Shown: positions 7,262 through 14,846, counted from the first letter of the stretch. The stretch is 24,041 bases of DNA from CALJFL01 sp964590005 (GCA_964590005.1 CAZPVJ010000146.1:1-24041); one strand, 5' to 3'. The notes: generated from the sequence alone by a model not told the origin. Numbers and translations are program-made.

Positions 7262-8679
7262 CCGAGGGCCCCGGATTTGATCGCGTTGGACCCTACCGAA
7301 TCATTGAGCTGCTCAACAGAGGTGGCGCAGGTCGAGTTTACCTTGGCTATGACGACCGTCTTCATCGCCCTGTGGCCATTAAACTATTGGCGCGGCGGCC
7401 ATCGAAACGCGATAGTAAGCGGCTTATTCAAGAGGCCAGGACGGCAGCGGCTCTTGATAGCCAATACCTGGTCAAGCTGTACGACGTGGTTGCTTCCGCC
7501 AAGCATTTATCGCTGGTAATGGAGTATGTTTCGGGTTGTGATCTTGAACAACTACTCAAGGTCACCACGCTATCCCAGGCGAGTATATTGGCCGTGGCCT
7601 CCGATCTGTCTGCCGCGCTGGCGGCGCTGCGCCGACATGGCATTGTCCATGGCGATATCAAGCCCGCCAATGTACTGATAACGCGGGACGGCAGGGCCAA
7701 GCTCACCGACTTTGGTATTGCCCGCCACGATAGTGTGACCGTTCCACCGGTGGCGGGAAGTCCCAGTGCACTATCGCCTGAGCATCTTCGGGGGGAGTCC
7801 CTCGATGTTCGCGCCGATTTGTTCGCCCTCGGTTGTCTGCTGTATCGAATGCTCAGTGGTGAGCATCCCTTTTTTTACAAAGGGGAGCTCGACGCACAAC
7901 GCTTATTGATGGCGGCGCCGGCCGCACCGCGCGTTGCCGCCGATGGCACGCCGATCGACCCACAGTTGCGACGCCTCGTTGACAGCCTGTTGAGCGTATC
8001 CCCGGATTCCCGTCCGGCTAACACCCACGAGGTGCGCAGGGTCTTGCGCATCGCCAGGCGCAGTTTACCGTTAGGCCCTGGGAGGACGCTGCAGACGGAG
8101 GCGCGGCCCTGGTTTAGTCATGAAAAGGCGGGTTTGGCAGCGAGCGGGGCGAGCGCATACAGCAATGCTGCTGTGTCAGACCTTGCGACGCAGGATGCAG
8201 GTAGTAGCGTTTTGCGGCCCCGCCCGCGTGCCAACGTGTGGCTTGTCGGTATTAGCGCACTTTTCGCGATCGGGCTTTTACTGCTGGGTACGGCTTGGTA
8301 TCCAGCGCCGAGTGTGCAGGTGGCAGAACCCATAGTCAGGCTGGTCGCGGGTATCGCCGCCCCACAAAGTATTACGGCCGACTGGTTGCGCGGCGAAGTC
8401 GTCGCAACAGCACGCCAGGCGTGGCCCCGAGCAATTTTTACCGACGGAGAACCGGGCGCAGTCACCACGTTATCAACACAGGCACAGCCCATGGTGGAAA
8501 CGTGGGATGAAAAACTGGGAATAGCCCTGCGCTGCAGCGTGGATTTCTGCCTGTTGGAGCTTGTTCGCGATAGTGAGGATACCAGTTGGCGGCAGCAGGC
8601 GACCTTGCTGCCGGGCGATGACCTGAACCAGTGGCGCAGTGTGGTGCGCAGCGCGACGGTGGCCTTATATAAGCAGTGA
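7258..8679 (+). CDS. Transmembrane Ser/Thr protein kinase (Hanks type)
   Basis: The ATG at 7258 overlaps the sigma-54 activator stop (ATGA) and puts the kinase fold right at the N-terminus, so I prefer it to the upstream ATG at 7150. Residues 13-265 form the kinase domain: glycine loop NRGGAGRVYLG (20-30), K42, E59, catalytic loop HGDIKPAN (131-138), DFG (151-153), SPE (173-175) and RADLFALG (185-192). HGD replaces HRD, so it is a non-RD kinase. Such kinases often do not depend on activation-loop phosphorylation. A linker of about 60 residues leads to one membrane helix (about 328-347, VWLVGISALFAIGLLLLG). A C-terminal outside domain of about 125 residues holds two cysteines in CSVDFC. That domain is unlike PASTA and I do not recognise it. 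Total 473 residues. It ends 5 bases from the convergent yhhN gene. Confidence 0.92.
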   Translation: MTEGPGFDRVGPYRIIELLNRGGAGRVYLGYDDRLHRPVAIKLLARRPSKRDSKRLIQEARTAAALDSQYLVKLYDVVASAKHLSLVMEYVSGCDLEQLLKVTTLSQASILAVASDLSAALAALRRHGIVHGDIKPANVLITRDGRAKLTDFGIARHDSVTVPPVAGSPSALSPEHLRGESLDVRADLFALGCLLYRMLSGEHPFFYKGELDAQRLLMAAPAAPRVAADGTPIDPQLRRLVDSLLSVSPDSRPANTHEVRRVLRIARRSLPLGPGRTLQTEARPWFSHEKAGLAASGASAYSNAAVSDLATQDAGSSVLRPRPRANVWLVGISALFAIGLLLLGTAWYPAPSVQVAEPIVRLVAGIAAPQSITADWLRGEVVATARQAWPRAIFTDGEPGAVTTLSTQAQPMVETWDEKLGIALRCSVDFCLLELVRDSEDTSWRQQATLLPGDDLNQWRSVVRSATVALYKQ

Positions 8680-8684
8680 ACTTG

Positions 8685-9344
8685 TTACACGTAGCCTGCG
8701 GAGGCTGCCAGTAGCATCTGGGCGCCAAAGTAAAGCGGAGTTCCCCACAATCCATTGAGACGATCGGGGCGGACAAAGCGCTGCCTGGCGACCGCCAGGT
8801 CGGACAGCGCAAACCCCCAGGCGCCCAGCACGACGATGACGCCTGCGGACTCGCTGAGCGTGAGGCAAGCGCTCAGCAGCATACCCGTGATGACCACAAT
8901 GTAGGCGATGACCGCTGTCCTCATGTCGCGTGGCACGTGCGGCATCAACCAGCGCATCGTAAAAACCAGTAAGCCCAATGCCGGTGCTGCACCGACTGCG
9001 ACTCCCAACCAGGCGTCGCCAAGGTGGACGAAAGCCACGCCATACAGCAGGTGCCCGGTCAGAAAAGCCACCAGCCCTGCCAGGAAGCTACCGGCATGAT
9101 CCGGCATCAGCAATAGGTCACCCAGCAAACAGCACAGGAGACCCGCCAACAACCAGTGCCCGTAACTACTGTCCAGTGCTCCCAGGTTGATAGCCAACCA
9201 GACGAACATCAGGGCCGCGAGTGGTTTGAAAACATAGCGCCCCGGTCTGAACTCGTGGTAGTCGCTAACAACCAACGAAACAACAAACAGTAATGCCAGC
9301 GTGATGGCTATCACTGGCGAAGTTGTGAACAGGGCGTCAGGCAA
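8685..9344 (-). CDS. YhhN-family membrane protein, lysoplasmalogenase
   Basis: The 219-residue protein is almost entirely membrane helices (about eight). It carries the YhhN signatures KPLAALMFVW, CLLGDLLLM, GLVAFLTGHLLYGVAF, and WGFALSDLAVARQRF followed by NGLWGTPLYFGAQMLLA. Family members cleave the vinyl-ether bond of lysoplasmalogens (TMEM86B); the role of bacterial members is less clear. The start is a TTG codon at 9344, 8 bases inside the end of panE, with AGGTGA about 6 bases before it. It is therefore probably translated from the panE transcript. Confidence 0.9.
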   Translation of the reverse strand: MPDALFTTSPVIAITLALLFVVSLVVSDYHEFRPGRYVFKPLAALMFVWLAINLGALDSSYGHWLLAGLLCCLLGDLLLMPDHAGSFLAGLVAFLTGHLLYGVAFVHLGDAWLGVAVGAAPALGLLVFTMRWLMPHVPRDMRTAVIAYIVVITGMLLSACLTLSESAGVIVVLGAWGFALSDLAVARQRFVRPDRLNGLWGTPLYFGAQMLLAASAGYV

Positions 9345-10239
9345 GGGCCTTCACCTGCTCCAGTACACGTCCATTGGCGGGTACCTCGATGTCCAGTGCC
9401 CGCGCCCGATCCACGAGGTACCCCGTCAAGTAGGCAATTTCTGTCGGCCGGCCGGCGGCGACATCCTGTAGCATGGAAGAGCGATTGGTCGCGGTCCCTG
9501 TAATCACCTCAAACACCCGGTCTTCCAATTCCGAGGCGAGTAGATCGTAGCCCATTGCCAGGCAAACCGCCGCGATCTCGGTGCAGAGTTCGGCCACTTC
9601 TGCTCGCCGCGTGAGTAAGTCCCCGTTGCGGCAGGCGTGGATGGCAGTCAGTGGGTTGATGGCGCAATTGATCGCCAGTTTCAGCCACAGCGCTGCCTCT
9701 ATATCGGACTCCCAATGGCAGTCGGGAATACCTGCCTGCCAGAGTGAAAACCAGGCCGGGGCCTGCCCGCCCTGACAGCCGACGCGGGTGACGCCCCTGC
9801 CAGCATGCACGAGATGGGAGATATCCCTGCGGTGCACGCCTTCTGTTGTTGTTGCCAGGTAAAAGTTACCGGCAAGTGCCAATGGGGCCAACTCTTCACG
9901 CAGGCCCATGCCGTTCACCAATAACAGGATAGTCGTGTCTTTATGGAGTCGATGGCGCACGGAATGTAGCGCAGCGCGGACGTCGTAAGCCTTGGTTGTG
10001 ACCAGTAAAGCGTCTATTCCCTCGTCATCAGATGGGCGAGAGCAGCTGAAGGTATAACTGCCATTGGCGGGACCATTGACGATCTTGCGCATGCCGGAGT
10101 CGGTGCTATCTCTAGGCAGCAGGCTCACACTAGCGCCACTGCGTTGCAGATAGGCGGCGAACAGTGAGCCCACAGCGCCCCCGCCTAGAACGTGCCAAGT
10201 GGCCTGTTCGGGGGTCTTGGTTAAACGGGACGCTGCCAT
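9337..10239 (-). CDS. panE: 2-dehydropantoate 2-reductase (ketopantoate reductase)
   Basis: PanE reduces ketopantoate to pantoate with NADPH in the pantothenate/CoA pathway. A Rossmann glycine motif (LGGGAVGSLFAAYL) is near the N-terminus. LLVTTKAYDV follows, and the catalytic segment LWLKLAINCAINPLTA matches the KLAxNCxINPLTA signature with the catalytic lysine. GRPTEIAYLTGYLV carries the C-terminal substrate-binding part. I choose ATG 10239 because AAGGG lies about 11 bases upstream; a GTG at 10251 in the same frame would add four residues. The family also contains related reductases of unknown substrate. It is divergent from yajQ with only about 30-42 bases between starts. Confidence 0.9.
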   Translation of the reverse strand: MAASRLTKTPEQATWHVLGGGAVGSLFAAYLQRSGASVSLLPRDSTDSGMRKIVNGPANGSYTFSCSRPSDDEGIDALLVTTKAYDVRAALHSVRHRLHKDTTILLLVNGMGLREELAPLALAGNFYLATTTEGVHRRDISHLVHAGRGVTRVGCQGGQAPAWFSLWQAGIPDCHWESDIEAALWLKLAINCAINPLTAIHACRNGDLLTRRAEVAELCTEIAAVCLAMGYDLLASELEDRVFEVITGTATNRSSMLQDVAAGRPTEIAYLTGYLVDRARALDIEVPANGRVLEQVKALA

Positions 10240-10245
10240 TACTAT
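10217..10245 (+). promoter_or_regulatory. Candidate promoter of yajQ inside the 5' end of panE
   Basis: TTGGTT (10217-10222) and TACTAT (10240-10245) are separated by 17 bases. Transcription would begin near 10252, about 30 bases before the yajQ ATG. Both boxes are imperfect. The location is the only one available because the intergenic gap is about 30-40 bases. Confidence 0.3.
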
Positions 10246-10281
10246 GGGCACCCTTGAGTTTGTCTGAAGTAGAAAAGCACT

Positions 10282-10764
10282 ATGCCATCATTCGACGTTG
10301 TTTCGGAAGTCGACCTGCACGAGCTAACGAACGCTGTGGACCAGGCTGGTCGGATTGTGGCCAATCGTTTCGATTTCAAAGGGGTTGATGCCTCCTTTGA
10401 GCGGGAGGAGCGCACGGTGGTTATTACCGCCGAAGCTGAATTCCAGGTCACTCAAATGGAAGACATGCTGCGCAGCGCGCTGGTCAAATGCGATATCGAT
10501 CCTGGCGCGATGGATGTGGGCGAGATGGTCACCTCAGGTAAACAGGTCCGGCAAACCGTGCAGCTGCGACACGGTCTCGACAGCAGCCAGTGCAAATCGA
10601 TTGTGAAAGCAATCAAGGATGCGAAATTCAAGGTGCAGGCACAGGTGCAGGGTGATCAGGTGCGCGTGAGTGGCAAGAAACGCGATGACCTACAGCAGGT
10701 GATAGTCCTGCTGCGCGAGGGTGACTTCGGGGCACCGCTACAATTCAGTAACTTTCGTGATTGA
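10282..10764 (+). CDS. yajQ: YajQ-family nucleotide/cyclic-di-GMP-binding protein
   Basis: The 160-residue protein opens with MPSFDVVSEVDLHELTNAVDQ and contains NRFDFKG, TSGKQVRQTVQLRHGLDS, AIKDAKFKVQAQVQGDQVRV and the ending DFGAPLQFSNFRD. These are all hallmarks of YajQ (DUF520). Members of the family bind cyclic di-GMP and can act with transcription regulators; others were reported to bind tRNA/GTP. The ribosome site is weak (GAAG). It is a monocistronic gene between divergent panE and the convergent phosphotransferase gene; its TGA directly abuts the neighbour's stop at 10765. Confidence 0.95.
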   Translation: MPSFDVVSEVDLHELTNAVDQAGRIVANRFDFKGVDASFEREERTVVITAEAEFQVTQMEDMLRSALVKCDIDPGAMDVGEMVTSGKQVRQTVQLRHGLDSSQCKSIVKAIKDAKFKVQAQVQGDQVRVSGKKRDDLQQVIVLLREGDFGAPLQFSNFRD

Positions 10765-11655
10765 TCAGTCGGTATATCCCCGGACGCGCTCCAGGGCATT
10801 ACATTTCCGCTCCAGATCCTCGTGTGCCTCCCCGGACTCTTTTGTTTGTCCAAGGTGCCATAGCAATTCCAGGTAGCGATAAACACTGATATGGCACCTG
10901 AACTGCGTTAGCTCTTCAGAGAGGGCCGGCCGACGCAGGTATGCTAGCGCGAATGCTTCAATTTCCGCGTCCTGGTAGTCCTCGCCGCAGGCAACGACAG
11001 CCAGGTCAAACCAGGGGCTACCCATCGCGCAATACTCCCAGTCCAGCGCCCAGATCTTGCCGGCACTGAGCAGCCGATTGGCCGCCAGTAAATCGTTATG
11101 ACAGCAAACCCGTTCACTGCTCGAATCGCTAAACCCATCCAGTAGCCGGTGTATATGACTCCGGGATTGCAGAACCCGTTGAAATAGCGCGCCCCCATGC
11201 TGGCTGGCGAGCTTCTCATACCGGGTAATTCTCTCCCTCAGGTCAAGGCGATGATGCAGGGCTGGCAGGGCGTGAATGGCTCTTGCCAGCGCTGCAATAT
11301 CCCCGATGTCCTGTTTCTGGTTGGAGTCCGGTTGCAGATAGTCACACACCAGTACGCCCAGGTCCGGATTAAAGTATCTCGGTTTCGGCGCCAGCCCTGC
11401 ATCCGCTGCGTTATTGAGTGCTCGCCACTCGAGCTGTCGGTTAATACCATGCAGTGCAGGTGTAACCCCGTCGACCCGGACCACGAAGCTTTTCTCCTCG
11501 TTTGCCACCTGCACACTGAAGTTGCTCAGGCCCTGACCGAGTACCGTCACGATTTCTGGTCGGCTTGAAAGTGTGTCAGTAACCTGCCAGTGCTGCCACT
11601 GACCCAGTGCCTGCGACACTTTCAGGCTGACTGATTTCGGTAGTGTTGAAGCCAT
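10765..11655 (-). CDS. Aminoglycoside/choline kinase-like phosphotransferase, probable thiamine kinase
   Basis: This is an APH/choline-kinase fold of about 296 residues. HNDLLAANRLL (186-196) holds the catalytic D188 and metal-binding N193. LDWEYCAMGSPWFDLA (204-219) holds D205. VVRVDG (58-63) precedes E76 (QLEWRAL, about 74-80). ThiK and LicA share this layout. Its place as the last gene of a TPP-riboswitch operon supports thiamine phosphorylation; sequence alone cannot exclude choline or another alcohol. I choose ATG 11655, giving a 34-base overlap with pnuT. A 50-residue longer form from 11805 would be Arg-rich, would lie inside pnuT and looks unlikely. The C-terminal stop abuts that of yajQ. 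Confidence 0.82.
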   Translation of the reverse strand: MASTLPKSVSLKVSQALGQWQHWQVTDTLSSRPEIVTVLGQGLSNFSVQVANEEKSFVVRVDGVTPALHGINRQLEWRALNNAADAGLAPKPRYFNPDLGVLVCDYLQPDSNQKQDIGDIAALARAIHALPALHHRLDLRERITRYEKLASQHGGALFQRVLQSRSHIHRLLDGFSDSSSERVCCHNDLLAANRLLSAGKIWALDWEYCAMGSPWFDLAVVACGEDYQDAEIEAFALAYLRRPALSEELTQFRCHISVYRYLELLWHLGQTKESGEAHEDLERKCNALERVRGYTD

Positions 11656-12236
11656 TGCAGGTAGCCTACGATCACGATGACCACGTAGGCTGCAAAAAGC
11701 AGCGCGGTCAGGTAAAGCTCGCGGTCGATGTACAGGTAAATGGATGCTGCGTCGATAACCAGCCAGTACAGCCAGTTTTCCAGGATCTTCCTGGCCACCA
11801 TCCATGTCGTCAGGATACTGCCCCAGGTGGTAAAGGAGTCGAGATAGGGCAGTGCAGCCTGGGTGTGTTGTGCGAGTAAACTACCACTGGCCAGCGCTGC
11901 CAGGCAGACCAGCCCTATGGCGATGACATGATTGCGCCATCGCCAGCTGGATATGGAGAGGTTGTCGTCATCGGTTCCGCCATGGCGCCAATGCCACCAA
12001 CCGTAGACGGCCATGGCCAGGTAATACACCTGCAACCCGGACTCCATCAGCAGATCCACCTGCCAGAACAGGTACAGGAACAGGGAGGTACTGATGAAGG
12101 CGGCGTACCAGCACCAGAGGCTCTCGCGCATGGCCAGGAATAGATAGGCGATCCCAAGTAGTACTGCGACCACCTCGATGGCAGTCATCTGCTGCAGGGC
12201 AGCTCCCAGGCTGCTCAGCAAGGATGTTTCGTTCAC
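11622..12236 (-). CDS. pnuT: PnuC-family transporter, probable thiamine transporter PnuT
   Basis: The 204-residue inner-membrane protein has about seven hydrophobic segments. It carries the PnuC-family aromatic motif WWHW at 80-83, and a paired region near ENWLYWLVIDAASIYLYI that is typical of the family. PnuC relatives carry nicotinamide riboside or, in the PnuT branch, thiamine, usually by facilitated diffusion trapped by a kinase. A thiamine substrate is inferred from the TPP riboswitch and the co-transcribed kinase. I choose GTG 12236 because it overlaps the upstream stop by four bases (GTGA); an upstream ATG at 12272 adds 12 residues. Confidence 0.88.
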   Translation of the reverse strand: MNETSLLSSLGAALQQMTAIEVVAVLLGIAYLFLAMRESLWCWYAAFISTSLFLYLFWQVDLLMESGLQVYYLAMAVYGWWHWRHGGTDDDNLSISSWRWRNHVIAIGLVCLAALASGSLLAQHTQAALPYLDSFTTWGSILTTWMVARKILENWLYWLVIDAASIYLYIDRELYLTALLFAAYVVIVIVGYLQWLQHYRNQSA

Positions 12237-12487
12237 TGGGTGACTGCCAGTTCTCCAGGGATGAACTTGCATACCAATACCTGGCGACCGAACTCCTTGT
12301 AACTGCGCTTCAGTTCCTGGCGCACCAGTGCAAAGACCCTGTCGTAGTCACCACAGATCTGCGTGCTCATAGCGTTAGTAACAATGTCCATATCCCCGTG
12401 CTCGCGCGCTTTCTCAATGAATGTTCGAATTACCGGGATGTAGTCGTCTGCCAATGGATACAGGCTTAGCTCTGCGGTTAATTTCAT
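12233..12487 (-). CDS. YkoF-like thiamine/hydroxymethylpyrimidine-binding protein, single domain
   Basis: The 84-residue soluble protein matches the YkoF/thiamine-binding family in the segments LTAELSLYPL, IVTNAMSTQICGDYDRVF and GRQVLVCKFIPGEL. Bacillus YkoF carries two such ferredoxin-like domains, whereas this has one and would need to dimerise. There is no signal peptide, so it probably acts in the cytoplasm, perhaps as a thiamine or HMP carrier. AGGAG lies 7-8 bases before the ATG. It follows the TonB receptor by 17 bases and overlaps pnuT by four. Confidence 0.85.
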   Translation of the reverse strand: MKLTAELSLYPLADDYIPVIRTFIEKAREHGDMDIVTNAMSTQICGDYDRVFALVRQELKRSYKEFGRQVLVCKFIPGELAVTQ

Positions 12488-12504
12488 CCTTTGCTCCTAG
12501 CGTC

Positions 12505-14607
12505 TCAAAACTGGTAACTGGCGCTGACGCCGACCAGGCGTGGCTCCCCGTATTGGTAGTATGGCTCGACGATGTATTCCTTGCGGGGATCGTTGCCAAA
12601 ACTACCGAAGCCTCTCACATAATAGTCCTCGTCGGTCAGGTTGCGTCCCCACAGTGCCACCGACCAGTTGTCGGCCAGGTAGCCCACTCTGAAGTGAACG
12701 AGGTCCTGTGACGGTGATTCAACATCGTGGCGATCGGAAAAGTAAAAATCGTCCTTGCCCTCCAGGTCCAGGCGGAGGTAAACACCACCCCACAGCTGCA
12801 GCTGTCCACCCGCAGCGTACTGGTAGGCGGGCGCATGGGCTTGTTCACGGCCGGACAAATCAGTGCCATCGGCATTCACGTAGTCATCGAACTCGGTCTC
12901 CAACAGGCCAAGGTTGGCATATAGGGACAGTCTTTCGGTGGCCTGCCAGTCCATCTCCAGCTCCAGGCCGTAGTTGTTGCCCTCGGCGGCATTGCTGGTG
13001 TAATCGATAAATGCGGTACTGCCATCCTCCCGGGGTATTACTAATGAGCCCTTGACCTGCTGATCGCTGCGGTCCATGTAGAACAGGGCGAGTCGCATAC
13101 GCAGGCTGTCATTGAGTAGGCTGGTCTTGTAACCCAGTTCGTAGTTTAAAAGGGATTCCTCATCATAATTGGATAATCGCTCCAGCCTGTCGTTGACGTC
13201 CGGATCGTCGCTGATACCCGTGCTGGCCAGGATGCCGGCATTGACCCCGTTGGCGCGATAGCCCCGAGAGACACCGCCGTAGATCAGGCTGTCATTACTG
13301 AGACTGTATTCCAGTGCCACTTTGCCGCCCCAGAGTGTTTCTCCAGGGTCATCACTGACCTGATTGTTGTCGCGGTAATCGGTCTCGCGGCGTTCCAGGC
13401 GTAGACCGGTCGATAAGATCAGATTGTCGGCAAGCGTGGTGTCCAGTTGACCGAACGCGGCCAGGGTATCCGTGTCGTAGGTACTGGTGAAATCCTGAGA
13501 AAGGTAGGTATAGGTGCGTCGAAGGTCCTCGCGATCACCGAGGTAATAGAACCCTGCTACCCAGTCGCTGCGCAATGCCCCGAGTGCCACCGGCTCAATG
13601 GATACGAAGCGCAATTCCGCGCTGTAACTGTCCCTGTCCCGCTCATAGAGGTCGAAGGAGGAATACTCCCAGCCCGGTGCGATACCAACAAAGCTCCAGT
13701 CTTCATCATAACCGTACTCGGTCTCGCTGGTCGCCATGCTGAACGAGGCCTCCAGCTTCACTGTATCGGCGCTGCGTTGCCAGTGCAGTCCCGCCGCGGT
13801 TGACTCCAGGGTGTCTCGGCCGGGCTGATCGGACAGGGTGTGGCGGCGGTTGTCCAGTGAGAAAGCGTCGTAGCCGTTATCTATATCGGTGTACAGCAGG
13901 GTCAGGTCCACGGTATCGGTGTCCCCGGTTAACCAACGTAGCTTGCCACGCACGCTGGTTTCATCACGATTATTGGTATCGTCTCGCCGCAGATAGTCGT
14001 TTTCTATGAAGCCGTCACTTTCATAGGTGCTGACAGATAGCCGGTATAGCAGGGTGTCAGCTATCAACGGGCCCGTACCCGTGATGCCCGCGCTCCAGGT
14101 GCCGTAGTCCGCTGCGGTGGCATCAACCGTTAGCGCCGGTTCATCCCGGGGTGTCCCGGTAGTTACATTAATGAGCCCCGCCAGGGCGTTGGCGCCATGC
14201 AGGGTGCCCTGCGGGCCACGCAGAATCTCGATCTGCTCCACGTCATACAGGGTTCCCGCCGTGCCGAGGCCGCTAAAATCAATACCGTCGACAATGAAGC
14301 CTATTGAGGGATTCAGCGGCCCTACGAACTGGCTGCGTTCCCCGACTCCGCGTATCTGGAAGAAGCGAGCCCGGGAGGCACCGCTGGCGTAGTTGACGTT
14401 GGGCGCGACATTGAGCACATCCTCCAGGTGCTGCGCTGCTCTCAACTGCAGCTCATTACCGGTGAGCACGCTGGTGCTGGCGGCTTGCTCCTGCAGCGGC
14501 GTGTCCCTGAATTCGGCGGTGACCAGTATTTCGTCGAGTAATTTCTCATCGGCACTCGCCGAGGTGCAGGCCAGGCTGGCCAGAAAAAGCGTGGTGGTGC
14601 GTTTCAC
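12505..14607 (-). CDS. TonB-dependent outer-membrane receptor, probable thiamine receptor
   Basis: The 700-residue protein has a signal peptide (MKRTTTLFLASLACTSASA). An N-terminal plug follows at about 25-150 (EILVTAEFRD; the IRGVGERSQ and VDGID segments; EILRGPQGTLHGANALAGLINVTT). A beta-barrel then ends in the expected terminal phenylalanine (VSASYQF). The barrel is rich in Asp, Tyr and Thr. Energy would come from TonB-ExbBD elsewhere. The ligand is inferred to be thiamine or a precursor because a TPP riboswitch precedes the gene. The start is GTG at 14607, with CTGGAG about 9 bases upstream, placed inside a possible sequestering hairpin. Confidence 0.92.
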   Translation of the reverse strand: MKRTTTLFLASLACTSASADEKLLDEILVTAEFRDTPLQEQAASTSVLTGNELQLRAAQHLEDVLNVAPNVNYASGASRARFFQIRGVGERSQFVGPLNPSIGFIVDGIDFSGLGTAGTLYDVEQIEILRGPQGTLHGANALAGLINVTTGTPRDEPALTVDATAADYGTWSAGITGTGPLIADTLLYRLSVSTYESDGFIENDYLRRDDTNNRDETSVRGKLRWLTGDTDTVDLTLLYTDIDNGYDAFSLDNRRHTLSDQPGRDTLESTAAGLHWQRSADTVKLEASFSMATSETEYGYDEDWSFVGIAPGWEYSSFDLYERDRDSYSAELRFVSIEPVALGALRSDWVAGFYYLGDREDLRRTYTYLSQDFTSTYDTDTLAAFGQLDTTLADNLILSTGLRLERRETDYRDNNQVSDDPGETLWGGKVALEYSLSNDSLIYGGVSRGYRANGVNAGILASTGISDDPDVNDRLERLSNYDEESLLNYELGYKTSLLNDSLRMRLALFYMDRSDQQVKGSLVIPREDGSTAFIDYTSNAAEGNNYGLELEMDWQATERLSLYANLGLLETEFDDYVNADGTDLSGREQAHAPAYQYAAGGQLQLWGGVYLRLDLEGKDDFYFSDRHDVESPSQDLVHFRVGYLADNWSVALWGRNLTDEDYYVRGFGSFGNDPRKEYIVEPYYQYGEPRLVGVSASYQF

Positions 14608-14611
14608 AAAT

Positions 14612-14643
14612 GGCTCCAGGGTGTTTGCTAGTAGGCAAGAGCC
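14612..14643 (-). promoter_or_regulatory. Candidate RBS-sequestering hairpin downstream of the TPP aptamer
   Basis: On the minus strand GGCTC (plus 14639-14643) can pair with GAGCC (14612-14616), which holds the Shine-Dalgarno bases. An inner stem TTGC/GCAA (14635-14638 with 14625-14628) strengthens it. The segment CCGGCTC could instead pair with GAACCGG in the aptamer 3' half (14688-14694, one mismatch), freeing the ribosome site. This fits translational control, with thiamine pyrophosphate favouring the closed state. Pairing was judged by eye. Confidence 0.45.
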
Positions 14644-14674
14644 GGAAAAACGGGTCGCTGGAAACAGGAGAAAG

Positions 14675-14756
14675 ACCTATCCCTACGCCGGTTCTAACCG
14701 GATCAGGTTCAAAGGGTTCGCCGCTGCGGCGTCTCAGGCATTGCCACCCCTCAGGT
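14675..14756 (-). promoter_or_regulatory. TPP riboswitch (THI element)
   Basis: On the minus strand the sequence runs ACCTGAGGGGTGGC, then CTGAGA (plus 14732-14737), ACCCTTTGAACCTGATC (TGAACCTGATC at 14701-14711), GGTTAGAACCGGCGTAGGGA and AGGT. This is the order of conserved blocks of the thiamine pyrophosphate aptamer. ACCU at 14753-14756 and AGGU at 14675-14678 close P1. It lies directly after a predicted transcription start (about 14760) and before the TonB receptor gene, so it should control the whole 10765-14607 operon. Confidence 0.95.
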
Positions 14757-14766
14757 TTGCATCGCA

Positions 14767-14795
14767 AGTATAGGCCGCTTAAACTTGGATTCCAA
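14767..14795 (-). promoter_or_regulatory. Sigma-70 promoter of the thiamine operon
   Basis: On the minus strand TTGGAA (14790-14795) and TATACT (14767-14772) are separated by exactly 17 bases. The predicted start near 14760 lies only about 4 bases before the aptamer's P1 stem, as expected for a riboswitch leader. Confidence 0.65.
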
Positions 14796-14804
14796 TAACA
14801 ACGA

Positions 14805-14822
14805 GTTCGCCATCAAGCGAAC
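14805..14822. repeat. Short inverted repeat between the divergent thiamine operon and GAF/GGDEF gene
   Basis: GTTCGC (14805-14810) and GCGAAC (14817-14822) are perfect 6-base arms around CATCAA. It sits just upstream of the thiamine promoter and ahead of the GAF/GGDEF start. It could be a protein-binding site or a 5' leader hairpin; no function can be assigned. Confidence 0.35.
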
Positions 14823-14846
14823 CTAATGCGACCGCGAGAGAAGATA

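Noticed and set aside
5672..8679. Kinase and FHA activator as part of a type VI secretion cluster
   Set aside because: No Tss, VgrG, Hcp, ClpV or PppA-like gene is present within the window.
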